Source of the DNA: Agrococcus casei LMG 22410
GTDB taxonomy: Bacteria > Actinomycetota > Actinomycetes > Actinomycetales > Microbacteriaceae
NCBI RefSeq assembly: GCF_900163565.1
Contig: NZ_FUHU01000028.1
Coordinates: forward strand, 1-64,000
Direction: 5' to 3'
DNA: 64,000 nucleotides
The notes under the pieces were generated by a model that had not been told where the DNA came from, searched no databases, and saw only the letters and a program-made list of their open reading frames with translations. This document shows, in pieces, positions 1-9,200 of this stretch; within the stretch, counting starts at the first letter, position 1; every line of letters starts with the position of its first letter. Both the position numbers and the translations under genes were made by a program.

Positions 1-95
1 CCGCAACCGCGGCCTGATCCACAAAGAGACCGTCTACAAAACTTGACACAGCCCAAGAGCTCCTATCCCCATCGTGTCGGCGTGGGGCGTTGCGG

Positions 96-683
96 TCATG
101 CTTCTTGGTGGTCGAGTCGGGAGATGGCGCGGTGGCCGTGGGGGCCGAATAGGTGCAAGATCTCTGCGGCGGTGTCGTTTGCAGGGCCGAACCAGTGCGG
201 CACGGCGGCGTCGAACTCCGCGGTCTCTCCCGGATGCAGCTCGAGTTCGTCGTCGCCCACGATCAGTCGGAGTGTGCCGGCGAGGACGTAGAGCCAGGCG
301 TGGCCCTCGTGTGAGACGAGGTGGGGTGTGCGTGGTCCGACGACGTGTTTGAACGCCTGCACCCGTGTCGGGTAGCGGGTCAGGGGCACGACGATGCCAC
401 CGCGGGAATGACGATGGGGCTCCAGGTGCACTCTCGGGTCGCCCGTTGCCGGTGCGGCGACGAGTTGATCCAGTGCCACCTGGTAGGTGCGTGCGAGCGG
501 TATGAGCACGTCGAGTGTGGGTTGACGGCGACCGGTCTCCACCCGCGACAGGATACTGATGGACAGTCCCGAGGCGTCCGCCGCCTCGGCGAGTGTCAGT
601 TCTCGGGACTGCCGGAGCGCGCGCAGGCGCGGCCCGATCGCGTCGAGGATCGCGGCAACATCCGCACCGGGAGTCGTTTCCAC
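96..683 (-). CDS. XRE-family regulator with C-terminal cupin domain
   Basis: A 195-aa DNA-binding regulator. Residues about 14-70 form an XRE/Cro helix-turn-helix (LTLAEAADASGLSISILSRV). Residues about 105-185 form a small beta-rich cupin sensor domain (HAWLYVLAGTL, HPGETAEF, PHWFGP). Members of this family usually repress an adjacent operon and sense a small ligand through the cupin. The gene starts with GTG and diverges from a DHA2-type exporter at 790, so it probably controls that exporter through the palindrome at 687-718. The ligand cannot be read from the sequence. Confidence 0.88.
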   Translation of the reverse strand: METTPGADVAAILDAIGPRLRALRQSRELTLAEAADASGLSISILSRVETGRRQPTLDVLIPLARTYQVALDQLVAAPATGDPRVHLEPHRHSRGGIVVPLTRYPTRVQAFKHVVGPRTPHLVSHEGHAWLYVLAGTLRLIVGDDELELHPGETAEFDAAVPHWFGPANDTAAEILHLFGPHGHRAISRLDHQEA

Positions 684-686
684 TCT

Positions 687-718
687 CCTAGTTTTGCAGA
701 TTCCGCAAACCTACTAGG
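687..718. promoter_or_regulatory. Imperfect palindrome, candidate operator of the XRE regulator
   Basis: The gap between the divergent regulator and exporter contains nested inverted arms, CCTAGT at the left and ACTAGG at the right, and inside them TTTGC and GCAAA. The symmetry and position between the two genes suggest an operator; no binding data exist here. Confidence 0.5.
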
Positions 719-789
719 GGGTAGTGCCCGCGCCGCTGGAGGATCGACGAAGACAAATTCGTCACCAGAGTGAAGGGCGTGGTGCTGCT

Positions 790-2187
790 GTGGTTGAGAC
801 CATCGTGGACGAAGCTCCCGGTTTGAGCGTGCGGCGCCGGTGGCTGGTGTTGGTGATCTGCGCGTCGGCGTTGTTCCTGGTAGGGCTGGACACCACGATC
901 GTGACGGTCGGGCTCTCGCACATCGGTGCGGGCCTGGGTGCGGAGCCGGGCAGCTTGTCGTGGGTGGTCGATGCGTACACGGTCGTGTTCGCGAGCCTGT
1001 TGATCACCTCCGGTGCGCTGGCCGACCGGTTCGGGCGACGCCGGGTCTTCCAGACCGGGCTCGTGGTCTTCGGGGCAGCGTCGCTGCTGTGCGCGGCAGC
1101 CGGGGACCTCCCGGTCCTGATCGCCGGCCGGGCGCTCCAGGGGATCGGGGCGTCGATGCTCCCCCCGGTAGCGCTCGCGATCGTGGTCAATGCGATGCCC
1201 GACCCGAAAGAGCGCGCCCAGGCGATCGGAGTGTGGGGAGCGATGTTCGGGCTGAGCATGGCCGCAGGCCCGGTGGTGGGGGGTGCGCTGATCACCGCGT
1301 TCGACTGGCGGGCCGTGTTCTGGGTCAACGCCCCCGTCGTCCTCCTCGCGCTCGTGCTCGTCGCCGCCCTGGTGCCGGAATCGCGTGGGCGACGCATCCG
1401 CCGTATCGATCTACCTGGACAGCTCCTTCTCATCGTCGTGCTGGGGCTTGCCGTGGCGTTGCTGATCGAAGCGCCCGGACTCGGCTGGACCTCTCCGGTC
1501 GTGCTCGCCGGCTTCGGGGTGCTGGCGGTGCTGGTCTGGGTGTTCGTCTGGGTGGAGTCGCGGCGGCGCGAGCCGCTCATCGATCCCGGCCTGTTCCGGG
1601 TGCCCAGTTTCACCGGGGCGATCCTCGGGGCCGTCGCGGTGTTCGTCGCGTTCAGCATGACCCTACTGATGACCACCCTGTTCCTCCAAGACGCGCAGGG
1701 GTGGGCACCTCTCGCGGCAGGAGCCGCGACCCTGCCGATGGCCTTCGGCGCGACCGTCTTCGCACCCGTGTCCGGATTCCTGGTCGGCAGAACCGGCCCC
1801 CGGCTCCCGCTGCTGCTCGCCGGCACGCTCATCCTGGCCGGCGGACTCTGCCTCATCACCCTCACCGGCGGGATGAACGTGCCCGCGCTGCTCATGGCGT
1901 ACCTGTTGATCGGCACCGGTATCGGGTTCGCTAACGCGCCTATCACGAATACCGCCGTCAGCGGCCTGCCACCCGAACGCGCCGGAGTCGCCGGAGGCAC
2001 CGCCTCCACCGCCCGGCAACTGGGCACCGCGATCGGCATCGCCCTCGCCGGAACCCTCATCGCGGGCGTATCACCCGACCGATTCGCCGCAGCAAGCCTC
2101 CCCGGGTGGATCATCATCACCGCCTGCGGCGGACTGCTCCTCGCGGTAGGAACCCTCGCCCGGCACCGGGAGGCGGCACCAGCGTAG
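790..2187 (+). CDS. MFS drug exporter, DHA2 (EmrB/QacA) family
   Basis: A proton-driven multidrug exporter with about 14 membrane segments, roughly 465 aa. The first segment carries the DHA2 signature region (FLVGLDTTIVTV), followed by the loop-2 motif ADRFGRRR and the motif-C-like stretch near GPVVGGALI. I chose GTG at 790, preceded by GAAGGG, because it gives the short N-terminus usual for the family. An upstream in-frame GTG at 724 would add 22 residues. Divergent from the XRE-cupin regulator, which probably represses it. The substrate is unknown. Confidence 0.88.
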   Translation: MVETIVDEAPGLSVRRRWLVLVICASALFLVGLDTTIVTVGLSHIGAGLGAEPGSLSWVVDAYTVVFASLLITSGALADRFGRRRVFQTGLVVFGAASLLCAAAGDLPVLIAGRALQGIGASMLPPVALAIVVNAMPDPKERAQAIGVWGAMFGLSMAAGPVVGGALITAFDWRAVFWVNAPVVLLALVLVAALVPESRGRRIRRIDLPGQLLLIVVLGLAVALLIEAPGLGWTSPVVLAGFGVLAVLVWVFVWVESRRREPLIDPGLFRVPSFTGAILGAVAVFVAFSMTLLMTTLFLQDAQGWAPLAAGAATLPMAFGATVFAPVSGFLVGRTGPRLPLLLAGTLILAGGLCLITLTGGMNVPALLMAYLLIGTGIGFANAPITNTAVSGLPPERAGVAGGTASTARQLGTAIGIALAGTLIAGVSPDRFAAASLPGWIIITACGGLLLAVGTLARHREAAPA

Positions 2188-2372
2188 GGGCGTGTCCGCG
2201 AGCTGCTTCTCACCGGCGAACTCCGCGGTCGCAGGATCGATCTTCGTGATGAACCGGTCAGCATTCGTTTCGATCAGCCCCGTCGTTCATCAGTGCGGCC
2301 CGCGCGCACCGAGGAACGAGTGGCGTCTGACCTGGACTCGGCAGCCATGGCGGCAGGCACCGGCGGGGCCTG

Positions 2373-3638
2373 TTACCGCGATGGTGCCGAGCTCTCGTCG
2401 GGATGGTTCGGCCGTGAGGGTCGTGTGAAGCGCGGGTGAGTGAGGACGAAGGTGGTGACGGCGGCCATGATGATGGCGGCGACGATCACGGGGAGGGGTG
2501 CCCAGGCGCTGTAGAGGGCGGTGCCCGCGGTGGGTGCGATGACGAAGGTGAGGCCGTTGGTGGCGCCGATGAGTCCGGCCAGTCCGCCTTGTTCATGGCG
2601 TTCCATGAGCAGGGAGGGCCCTGCGGTGTAGCCAGGCATGGCGATGCCGAGCCCGAGACCGATCAGCAGCATCGCGGCGAGGATCGAGGCCATGCCCAGG
2701 TCGGGGATCAAGACGACGAACCCGATCAGGGCGGTGGCGCTGCCGGTGCGCAACAGCGCGGGTGGTCCCCATCCCAGGCGCGGGACGATGACGGCTTGAG
2801 CGAGGACCATGCCGACGCCGGCGGCCAGGAGCGCTGCGCCGGTGACCAGTCCGGTGGCGGAGGCGTCGAGGCCGAGGCGGTCCTGGACGATGAATCCGGT
2901 GATGACCTGGATGAACCCGAGGGCGGTGAACATGCCGAACCCGGCCAGCAGGAACGGCCAGACGCGCGGGTCGGTGGGGCGGATCCGGGCGGGGTCGTCG
3001 ATGAGTGTGGTGCGCGGCTCGCGGCGCAACCGGAATCCGACGATGCTCAGCCCGGCGATGAGAAGGACAGGAACGGCCGCGAGGGAGGTCATCAGACCGA
3101 ACGCGGACAGCGCTCCGCCAATGATGGCGCCGCCGACCATCGCGATGCCTTGCACGGCGCCGACGCCGGCCATCCCTTTCACACGGGTGCGTTCGTCGAT
3201 GGTGACGTCGGCGATGTAGGCCTGCGCGGTCGGAGGGACGGCCGCGATCGCGGTGCCGAACGCGATGCCGCGCAGCAGCACGAACAACACGAACAGCACG
3301 GTCCCGCCGATCAGGCCGGTCATCCCGAGCTGCGCGACGATCGTGAACAGGATCATCGAGACGGCGGCGAGGGTGAGCGCGCCGACGAGGACAGGTTTGC
3401 GTCCCCAGGACTGGGATCGGCGTCCCCACAGCTGGCTGGTGGTGACGACCATGATCGCGGCGGTGCTGATGGTCACCCCGACCTGCCATTCGGCCAATCC
3501 GACCTCGCGGGCGAGCGGGGCGATGACCGGGTTGAGGGTCATCTGCCCCAGGAACACGATCAGCACCGCAGACAGGACGAGCGGGATCTGCGGCGAGTGC
3601 TGGACCGGCACGGGCACGGTGGACGGAGAACGGTTCAT
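2373..3638 (-). CDS. MFS exporter, probable siderophore efflux
   Basis: A 421-aa, 12-segment major facilitator protein of the multidrug/EntS-like kind. Twelve hydrophobic blocks are visible, with the loop GRRSQSWGRKPVLVG between segments 2 and 3. It is the last gene of an operon led by an iron-box promoter (TetR, 56-aa peptide, siderophore-interacting reductase, MFS). That context makes siderophore export the best guess. Start at ATG 3638 (MNRSPSTV), since the upstream extension overlaps the preceding gene and is not membrane-like. It converges on the DHA2 exporter with a 185-bp gap that holds no recognisable gene. Confidence 0.83.
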   Translation of the reverse strand: MNRSPSTVPVPVQHSPQIPLVLSAVLIVFLGQMTLNPVIAPLAREVGLAEWQVGVTISTAAIMVVTTSQLWGRRSQSWGRKPVLVGALTLAAVSMILFTIVAQLGMTGLIGGTVLFVLFVLLRGIAFGTAIAAVPPTAQAYIADVTIDERTRVKGMAGVGAVQGIAMVGGAIIGGALSAFGLMTSLAAVPVLLIAGLSIVGFRLRREPRTTLIDDPARIRPTDPRVWPFLLAGFGMFTALGFIQVITGFIVQDRLGLDASATGLVTGAALLAAGVGMVLAQAVIVPRLGWGPPALLRTGSATALIGFVVLIPDLGMASILAAMLLIGLGLGIAMPGYTAGPSLLMERHEQGGLAGLIGATNGLTFVIAPTAGTALYSAWAPLPVIVAAIIMAAVTTFVLTHPRFTRPSRPNHPDESSAPSR

Positions 3639-3684
3639 GACCTGGGCTTTCCAAGAGCGGGGGTGGACGAGTGGAGAGTCGGGG

Positions 3685-4425
3685 TCAGCCGGTGGCTTTG
3701 CCGTGGATCCAGTAGAACTGGGTGAACTGCGAGGACCGGTCCAGCTGGAGGTGGTCGCGGAACACCGAACGGACATGTTTGATCAGGGTCTTCTCTCCCG
3801 CCGCCCACGCGTACAGGCCCGGCCGGGCGTGCTCGGAACCCGTCAGATGCGCCGCGAGCGCGGCACCGCGCGTCGCCTCTGGCCCCACCCAGGTCCAGGT
3901 CACGTTCTCTCGCGCTGCACAGGGCAGGCCGGCGAGGTCGTCGTGATCGTCTTCGATCGCCACTGATACGGGCAGGTGGGTGGGGATGGCGTCGATCCAG
4001 GTGTTGATCGCGGGCAGGGCGGTGGTGTCGCCGGCGAGGATGACCTCGGTTGCTTTCTCGGGCAGGCTGATTCTGGCTGGGGTCAGTGCGACGTCGAGCC
4101 TCTGGCCGATGGCGGCGTTCTTTGCCCAGTCTCCGGCGGGGCCGGGTTGTTCGTGCAGGATGAAGTCGAGAGCGAACGTGCCCTCGTCTGGCCGGATGTC
4201 GACGAAGGTGTATCCGCGCTGGCTGAGGTGCCCCTCGCCTTTCGCAGGGTGCGGCACCCACAGGCGTAGCCAGAGCGTGGGGAACACCTCCAGCTGGTTG
4301 ACGAGGTCTGGCGCGGTGAAGGTGATGCGCCGGTAGCACGGGGTGTAGTCGTGGATCACGGTGACGGTGACCGCGTGGTTGGGAATGCGCATCAGGCGCA
4401 TCACGCCGCGCTGCCAGTTGGCCAT
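3685..4425 (-). CDS. Siderophore-interacting protein (SIP), FAD-dependent ferric-siderophore reductase
   Basis: A 246-aa cytoplasmic flavoprotein of the ViuB/SIP family, which reduces ferric siderophores to release iron. The N-terminal FAD-binding barrel (about residues 15-115, with RRITFTAPDL and RGYTFVDIRPDEG) is followed by the SIP NAD(P)H-binding-like domain (VILAGDTTALPAI, LYAWAAGEKTLIK). The end YWIHG matches the usual YW-G tail. The start ATG 4425 overlaps the stop of the upstream 56-aa gene by one base (TGATG). The MFS gene follows 46 bp downstream. Regulation by iron is inferred from the box at 5291-5309. Confidence 0.88.
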   Translation of the reverse strand: MANWQRGVMRLMRIPNHAVTVTVIHDYTPCYRRITFTAPDLVNQLEVFPTLWLRLWVPHPAKGEGHLSQRGYTFVDIRPDEGTFALDFILHEQPGPAGDWAKNAAIGQRLDVALTPARISLPEKATEVILAGDTTALPAINTWIDAIPTHLPVSVAIEDDHDDLAGLPCAARENVTWTWVGPEATRGAALAAHLTGSEHARPGLYAWAAGEKTLIKHVRSVFRDHLQLDRSSQFTQFYWIHGKATG

Positions 4426-4595
4426 CAGTGTGATTCCTGTCCGTGTGGTGTGGCGGTGGGTTCGAGGCGCCATCCGGCAGCGCGGCTGTGTTCGGCCCAG
4501 AAGCCGGTATAGCGGGCCGCCGGCAGCCAGGTTGGTTCCGCGTTGAACGATGCGGCCGTGCTCGTGTGCGCCGGAGACTGCTCAACGGTCGTCAT
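4425..4595 (-). CDS. 56-aa peptide resembling the C-terminal tail of an ABC exporter
   Basis: A small gene locked between its neighbours: its ATG overlaps the TetR stop by four bases (ATGA) and its stop overlaps the SIP start by one base. The product has a short polar N-terminus and then YTGFWAEHSRAAGWRLEP. This resembles the segment that follows the first ATPase domain of the double ABC transporter in this window (PYRELWHSYRDAEGWRLE, near 7950). It could be a remnant of a deleted ABC gene, or a retained peptide that binds the siderophore machinery. I know no named family for it. Confidence 0.6.
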   Translation of the reverse strand: MTTVEQSPAHTSTAASFNAEPTWLPAARYTGFWAEHSRAAGWRLEPTATPHGQESH

Positions 4596-5305
4596 GGCGT
4601 TTCCTCCTGTCGGGGTGCGAGTTCCTGTGCGATGCCCGCGAGGACGACGCCCAGTTTCCGTTCGAACCACTCGACCGGTTCCACCCGGATCGCCCGCACC
4701 ATCTCCGCCCGCACCTCGTGCTGCCCTTCCGGTCCCGGTGACACAGGGGCTGTGCGCCATCCGTGTTCCACTCCGCCTCGAGCGGCCGTCTCACCTGGCT
4801 CGCGAATGGTGTCGAGCGCCTCGACACCGCGACGGTTGTCCGCCGCGAGGTCGAAGACGAGGTCGACGGCGAGCACGGCATCCGCGGCGATGAACCCCCG
4901 CTCCACGAGCGCTCCGCCTATCCGGTCGGCGAGTCCCACTATCGATGGCGGGATCACTCCACGCGAGATCGCGAACACCGCACCGGGATGCTTTTCCCAC
5001 GCCCGCCAGGACGCCACCGCCCATCGCCGCAGCAATGAGTCCCACCGGCCCGTAAGATCCGGCCAGGCGAAACCAGACACCGCCTCTTCCAACCCGAGAC
5101 GCACCAGCTCGTCACGATTGGCCGCGTGCCGATACACCGTCGCCTGCCCGACACCCAGCCGGTCCGCCACCGAAGCGAACGTCACCTCCCGGAAACCGAC
5201 CGTCACGACCGCGCCGCCGATGGCCGCCGCATCGATCGTGGGTGGACGCCCCGGCCGACGCGCGCGACCTGCCGCACGGACACCGCTTTCTGAGGTAAGG
5301 CTCAC
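4592..5305 (-). CDS. TetR/AcrR-family regulator, first gene of the iron-regulated SIP operon
   Basis: A 237-aa regulator. The TetR helix-turn-helix spans about residues 25-70 (FASVADRLGVGQATVYRHAA), followed by a helical ligand-binding domain. The GTG start lies inside the iron box at 5291-5309 and 8 bases downstream of a CATAAT hexamer, so the mRNA is probably leaderless. It is cotranscribed with and overlaps the 56-aa gene. It may tune the exporter in response to the siderophore itself, while the iron box gives iron control; this is inferred. Confidence 0.87.
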   Translation of the reverse strand: MSLTSESGVRAAGRARRPGRPPTIDAAAIGGAVVTVGFREVTFASVADRLGVGQATVYRHAANRDELVRLGLEEAVSGFAWPDLTGRWDSLLRRWAVASWRAWEKHPGAVFAISRGVIPPSIVGLADRIGGALVERGFIAADAVLAVDLVFDLAADNRRGVEALDTIREPGETAARGGVEHGWRTAPVSPGPEGQHEVRAEMVRAIRVEPVEWFERKLGVVLAGIAQELAPRQEETP

Positions 5306-5309
5306 CTCA
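5291..5309 (-). promoter_or_regulatory. DtxR/IdeR-type iron box on the tetR start codon
   Basis: The 19-bp site has perfect outer arms TGAGGT and ACCTCA and agrees with the consensus TWAGGTWAGSCTWACCTWA at about 15 positions. It covers the GTG start codon (5303-5305) and the expected transcription start. A DtxR-family repressor bound there with Fe(II) would block the promoter. Confidence 0.72.
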
Positions 5310-5421
5310 ACAGATTATGAGAGTGGACTACCGAAATCAAGGGACGGCGTCATCGACGCCGAAGGACGGGGTCGACAGCTGGGCTACCCGGGTGCTTGCG
5401 GCACATGGCGCAGCGCCTGGT

Positions 5422-6126
5422 TCATTCGAGCAGGTGCTCGATGGTGGCGATTCGCATGGCGATGGTCTCGGCGAACATCTCATCGCTGGTGCGGGGGTCA
5501 AGGTCGGACGCTTCTCGTGACCGTGGTGCAACGACGTCGGGGAGGGAGTCCAGCCAGGCTTCGGGCACTGGTTGGCTCATCATCCGGCGCAGTTCGTCGT
5601 CGCCGCGGTCGTAGCGGTAGTCGATCAGCAGCGTGAAGGCGAACACGTCGAAGAGGAACCCGCTGCGTATCACGAGCGCCTGGGGCAGTGTCAACCCGAG
5701 GTCGACCAAGAACTGTAGGAGGCGTTCGGCAAGGATCACCCGGTGCGGGTCGACCGACGTGGCACTGACGGTCTCGTCCAGTGAGATCAGGGTGGCGCGC
5801 GGGTAGGCCCGGTAGGCCTGGCGGGCTTTGTCGTAGGCATCGCGGAGCGCGTCGCGCCAATCCGGATGGTCGAAGGCCGGCATGGGCGTGTGCTGCAGCA
5901 TGCGCGCGGCGGCGAGATCGATCACTTCCTGCCGGTCTGCGACATGGTTGTAGAGCGCTCTCGGGGTCACGTCGAGCTGGCGAGCGAGTCTGTGCATGGA
6001 GAGCGCGGCGAAGCCTTCTGCACCTGCGATCGCGAGCGCGGTCTCGACGATGAGGTCGCGACTCAGGACGATCTCACCCTGACGGGGGCGCCCTCTCCCC
6101 CGGTCGCTACGGCGCTCAGTGGACAC
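5422..6126 (-). CDS. TetR/AcrR-family regulator, divergent from the siderophore ABC transporter
   Basis: A 234-aa regulator with a TetR N-terminal domain (about residues 25-70, LSMHRLARQLDVTPRALYNHV) and a C-terminal helical domain of the TetR_C type. GTG start at 6126. It is transcribed away from the large ABC gene at 6204 with 77 bp between the starts, so it is a candidate repressor of that transporter. The ligand is unknown. Confidence 0.87.
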   Translation of the reverse strand: MSTERRSDRGRGRPRQGEIVLSRDLIVETALAIAGAEGFAALSMHRLARQLDVTPRALYNHVADRQEVIDLAAARMLQHTPMPAFDHPDWRDALRDAYDKARQAYRAYPRATLISLDETVSATSVDPHRVILAERLLQFLVDLGLTLPQALVIRSGFLFDVFAFTLLIDYRYDRGDDELRRMMSQPVPEAWLDSLPDVVAPRSREASDLDPRTSDEMFAETIAMRIATIEHLLE

Positions 6127-6167
6127 ACCACGATCCTAGCTTGGCGAGAACAATAAATACATGACTA

Positions 6168-6203
6168 TTGATTTTCGCGCTTGCTGCTTCTAGCCTCACT
6201 TAG
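6168..6203 (+). promoter_or_regulatory. Promoter of the siderophore ABC operon
   Basis: TTGATT (6168-6173) and TAGCCT (6191-6196) are 17 bases apart, and the GTG start lies 7 bases after the second hexamer. This predicts a leaderless transcript beginning at or next to the start codon. Confidence 0.6.
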
Positions 6204-6218
6204 GTGACCCTTACTCGA
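6200..6218 (+). promoter_or_regulatory. Degenerate iron box over the ABC transporter start codon
   Basis: The site begins TTAGGTGACCCTTAC and matches the DtxR/IdeR consensus at about 14 of 19 positions, with the left half-site intact. Like the box at 5291-5309 it overlies a GTG start codon, and the two genes share similar first codons (MSLT and MTLT). Confidence 0.5.
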
Positions 6219-9200
6219 GCTAATGCCCTGATGTCTGGAGCTGGCGAGGCAGGTGCCCGGCCCGGTGCGGAACCCACCACCCTCGGTGCGATCGTGGCCG
6301 GGCACCGTTTCGGTCTCGTGGGCTCTGCCGTGCTCGCCGTCGTCGGTACCGGGTGCTCGCTGGCGCCGTATCTCGCGGTGTATGCGGTGACGGTGGCGCT
6401 ATTCGCTGGGCCGTCTGCGGATACCGCAGCGGTTGGCTGGATCGCGTGGTGGACGGCGGTCGCGCTGGTCGTGGGCGATCGCGAACGGGCTGTCTACCCA
6501 CGTCGGGCATGTCGCCGCGTACCGGATCCTCGGCGACCTGCGGCGTGCCATCGCTGCGAAGCTGCAGGTGCTGCCGCTCGGGCGGGTGCAGGCGAGGTCG
6601 ACGGGTGAGCTGAAGAAGGTGCTGCACGACGACGTCGAGCAGCTCGAGGAGGCGCTCGCGCATGGCGTTCCCGACGGCGCCGCCGCAGCGGCGGTGCCTG
6701 TGGCGACGACGATCGCATTGTTCGTCGTCGACTGGAGGCTCGCGCTGGTGGCACTCGCCTCGCTCGTGCTGCTCGTCGTCGTTTCGGCGATCGGTATGAG
6801 GCTCGCGCAGCGCAACAATGCCGCTCTCGCCGAGCACTCGACTACGCTCAGCCGGGCTGTCATGGGGTATCTGCAGGGCATTAAGGTCATCCGCGGGTAC
6901 CTGCGGCCGGACACCGGCTACGACCAGGCGCGCACGGCCGTCATCGAGGCCGCGCGTCTGCAGACGGTGGCGACGGCCGGGCCGGTGAGGTGGCTGGTGG
7001 CGGCGATGACCGTGGCCACGGGGCTCACGGTCGCGCTGCTCATCCCCGTCGCAGGCCTGCGCTTCGCTTCGGGCGAGCTGGATCTGCCGACGCTCGTGCT
7101 GTTCCTGCTGCTGGCGCTCGGGTATCTCACGCCCGTCATGGGCCTCGTCGGCACGCTGGCGACGATCCTCGTCAGGATCCAGCTGGCGGCGGGGACGATC
7201 ACCGAGATCCTCGCCGAGGACCCGCTGCCCGCACCGGCCGAGCCCGTCGTCCCCGAGCGTTTCGACGTCGAGTTCGACGACGTGCGATTCGCCTACCGCG
7301 AGGACGCACTGGTGCTCGACGGCATCAGCCTGATCGCACGGGAAAGGGAAACACTCGCGCTCGTCGGCCGGACCGGTAGCGGTAAATCGACGCTCGCCAA
7401 GCTCGTGGCGAGGTTCTCCGACGTCGATTCCGGTGCGGTGCGCATCGGCGGGGTCGATGTGCGGCAGATCCCCACCGAGTCGCTCGCGGGGCTCGTGGCG
7501 TTCATCCAGCAGGACGAGTATGTCTTCGCCGCGTCGCTGCTGGAGAACATCCGCATCGCCAGACCGGCCGCGACCGAGGCCGAGGTGGTCGCCGCCGCGG
7601 AACGCGCCCAGCTCGGCGACGTCGCGGCCGCACTACCCGAGGGGTGGGCCACCGAACTGCCCGCCGGCGGCGGGGTGCTTTCCGGCGGCGAACGGCAGCG
7701 CATCGCGATCGCCCGGGCCATCCTCAAGGACGCGCGCATCCTCGTACTCGACGAGATCACCGCATCGCTGGACGCCACCACCGAACGCAACACACTCGAC
7801 GCTCTCGATGAAGTCATAGCGGGACGTACCGTGATCGCGATCGCCCACCGGCTCTCCACTATCCAGCACAGCGCCCAGATCGCCTATCTCGACCAGGGTG
7901 TGGTCGCCGCGACCGGCGACCACGAGGGGTTGCTCGAGACGTGTACCCCGTATCGGGAGCTCTGGCACTCCTACCGGGACGCCGAGGGCTGGCGGCTCGA
8001 GGCATCGACCGCACCGGTACCCGCGCCGGCACCCGCTACGAATGTCGCTGAGAACCTCCCGGACAGCGCCGCGGACGAGTGGGGGCAGGCTGCGCGTTCC
8101 GTCGTGCGAGCGCACATCGGCGGGCTCGGCTTCGCCAGGCAGTGGCGTGCCCTGTACGGGCGGAGCTGGCAGACGCTGTGGCGCCGCGGGTTCGTGCGAC
8201 TCGTCGCGGAATCGCTCGTGCGCGGGGCGCCGCTCATCGCGGTCTTCGTGATCGTCATGGCCGCCATCGGCGAGGGCTGGGCCGGCGGCCTCGATGCGTC
8301 ACTGGTCTGGACCGTCACGGCGCTGCTTGCCGGCATGCTGGTGTTGCGTCTGCTCGCCTCCGTCTGGTCCAACGCGCTGGTGTGGCGGTTGTCGGCCCGC
8401 TCCAAGGCCGATCTGCAGCTGTCGGTGCTCGAACGTCTCCGGCGGGTTCCGCTGGGGTTCTTCGGTCGCGTCGACAACGGCAGGATCGCCACGCTCGTCG
8501 GCAACGACACGGCGATGATCGACTTCCAGAACGTCCCGCAGCAGATCGTCGGCGGGCTCGTGCAGCCCGTCTACGCGATGATCATCCTGCTCGTCATCGA
8601 CTGGCGGCTCGCCCTCGCGGCGCTCATCGGCCTGCCGTTGTTCTGGCTGCTGACGGTGTGGAGCGATCGCATTCACCACCGGGCCTTCGCCGACCTCTAC
8701 GCCGCGAGGCAGGAGGCCACCGTCGCACTGCTCGACCAGGCCCGCGGCGCCGCTGTGCTGCGTGGGAACCCTGGGTCGGCGATGGCAGCCCGCTATGACA
8801 CCGCGATCTCGCGACTCTCCGAGGCGAGCACGGCCATGTCGGTACGGGCCACGCCCGCGACGGCGCTCGGCTCGATCGCGGTCGAGTCCGGGCAAGTGGT
8901 GCTCATCGTTGTCGGGGCAGGTCTGTACGCCACTGGGGCGGTGCCTGCCGTCACCCTGCTGGCCTTCCTGTTCCTGTCGCTGACGATCTACCAGCCCATC
9001 CAAGAACTCATGATGCTCGCCGGCTACCGGCGCAACCAGCAGCAGATCGCCGCCAAGATCGGCGAGATCTGGGACGCACCCGTGCTCAGTGAACCCGAAC
9101 GACCCATCGAACCTGCCGACGGGTCGGTCGAGTTCCGTGACGTCTCCTTCACATACGACGGCGCATCGCAACCGGTCCTCACCGGTGTATCGTTCCGAGC

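Noticed and set aside
1-60. Reading of the left edge that ends with R-L-Q-N-L and resembles the relaxase fragment start at 24001 (V-R-L-Q-N-L).
   Set aside because: The shared part is five codons with different bases at synonymous sites; an integrase crossover would leave identical bases. Probably chance. A second frame there ends at 46 (TGA) but is too short to assign.
2436-3725. Long open frame antisense to the MFS exporter, and similar long antisense frames elsewhere (for example 8299-9837 and 41451-44165).
   Set aside because: These are low-complexity, charged translations of the opposite strand, a usual result of high GC codon bias; the sense genes have clear domains.
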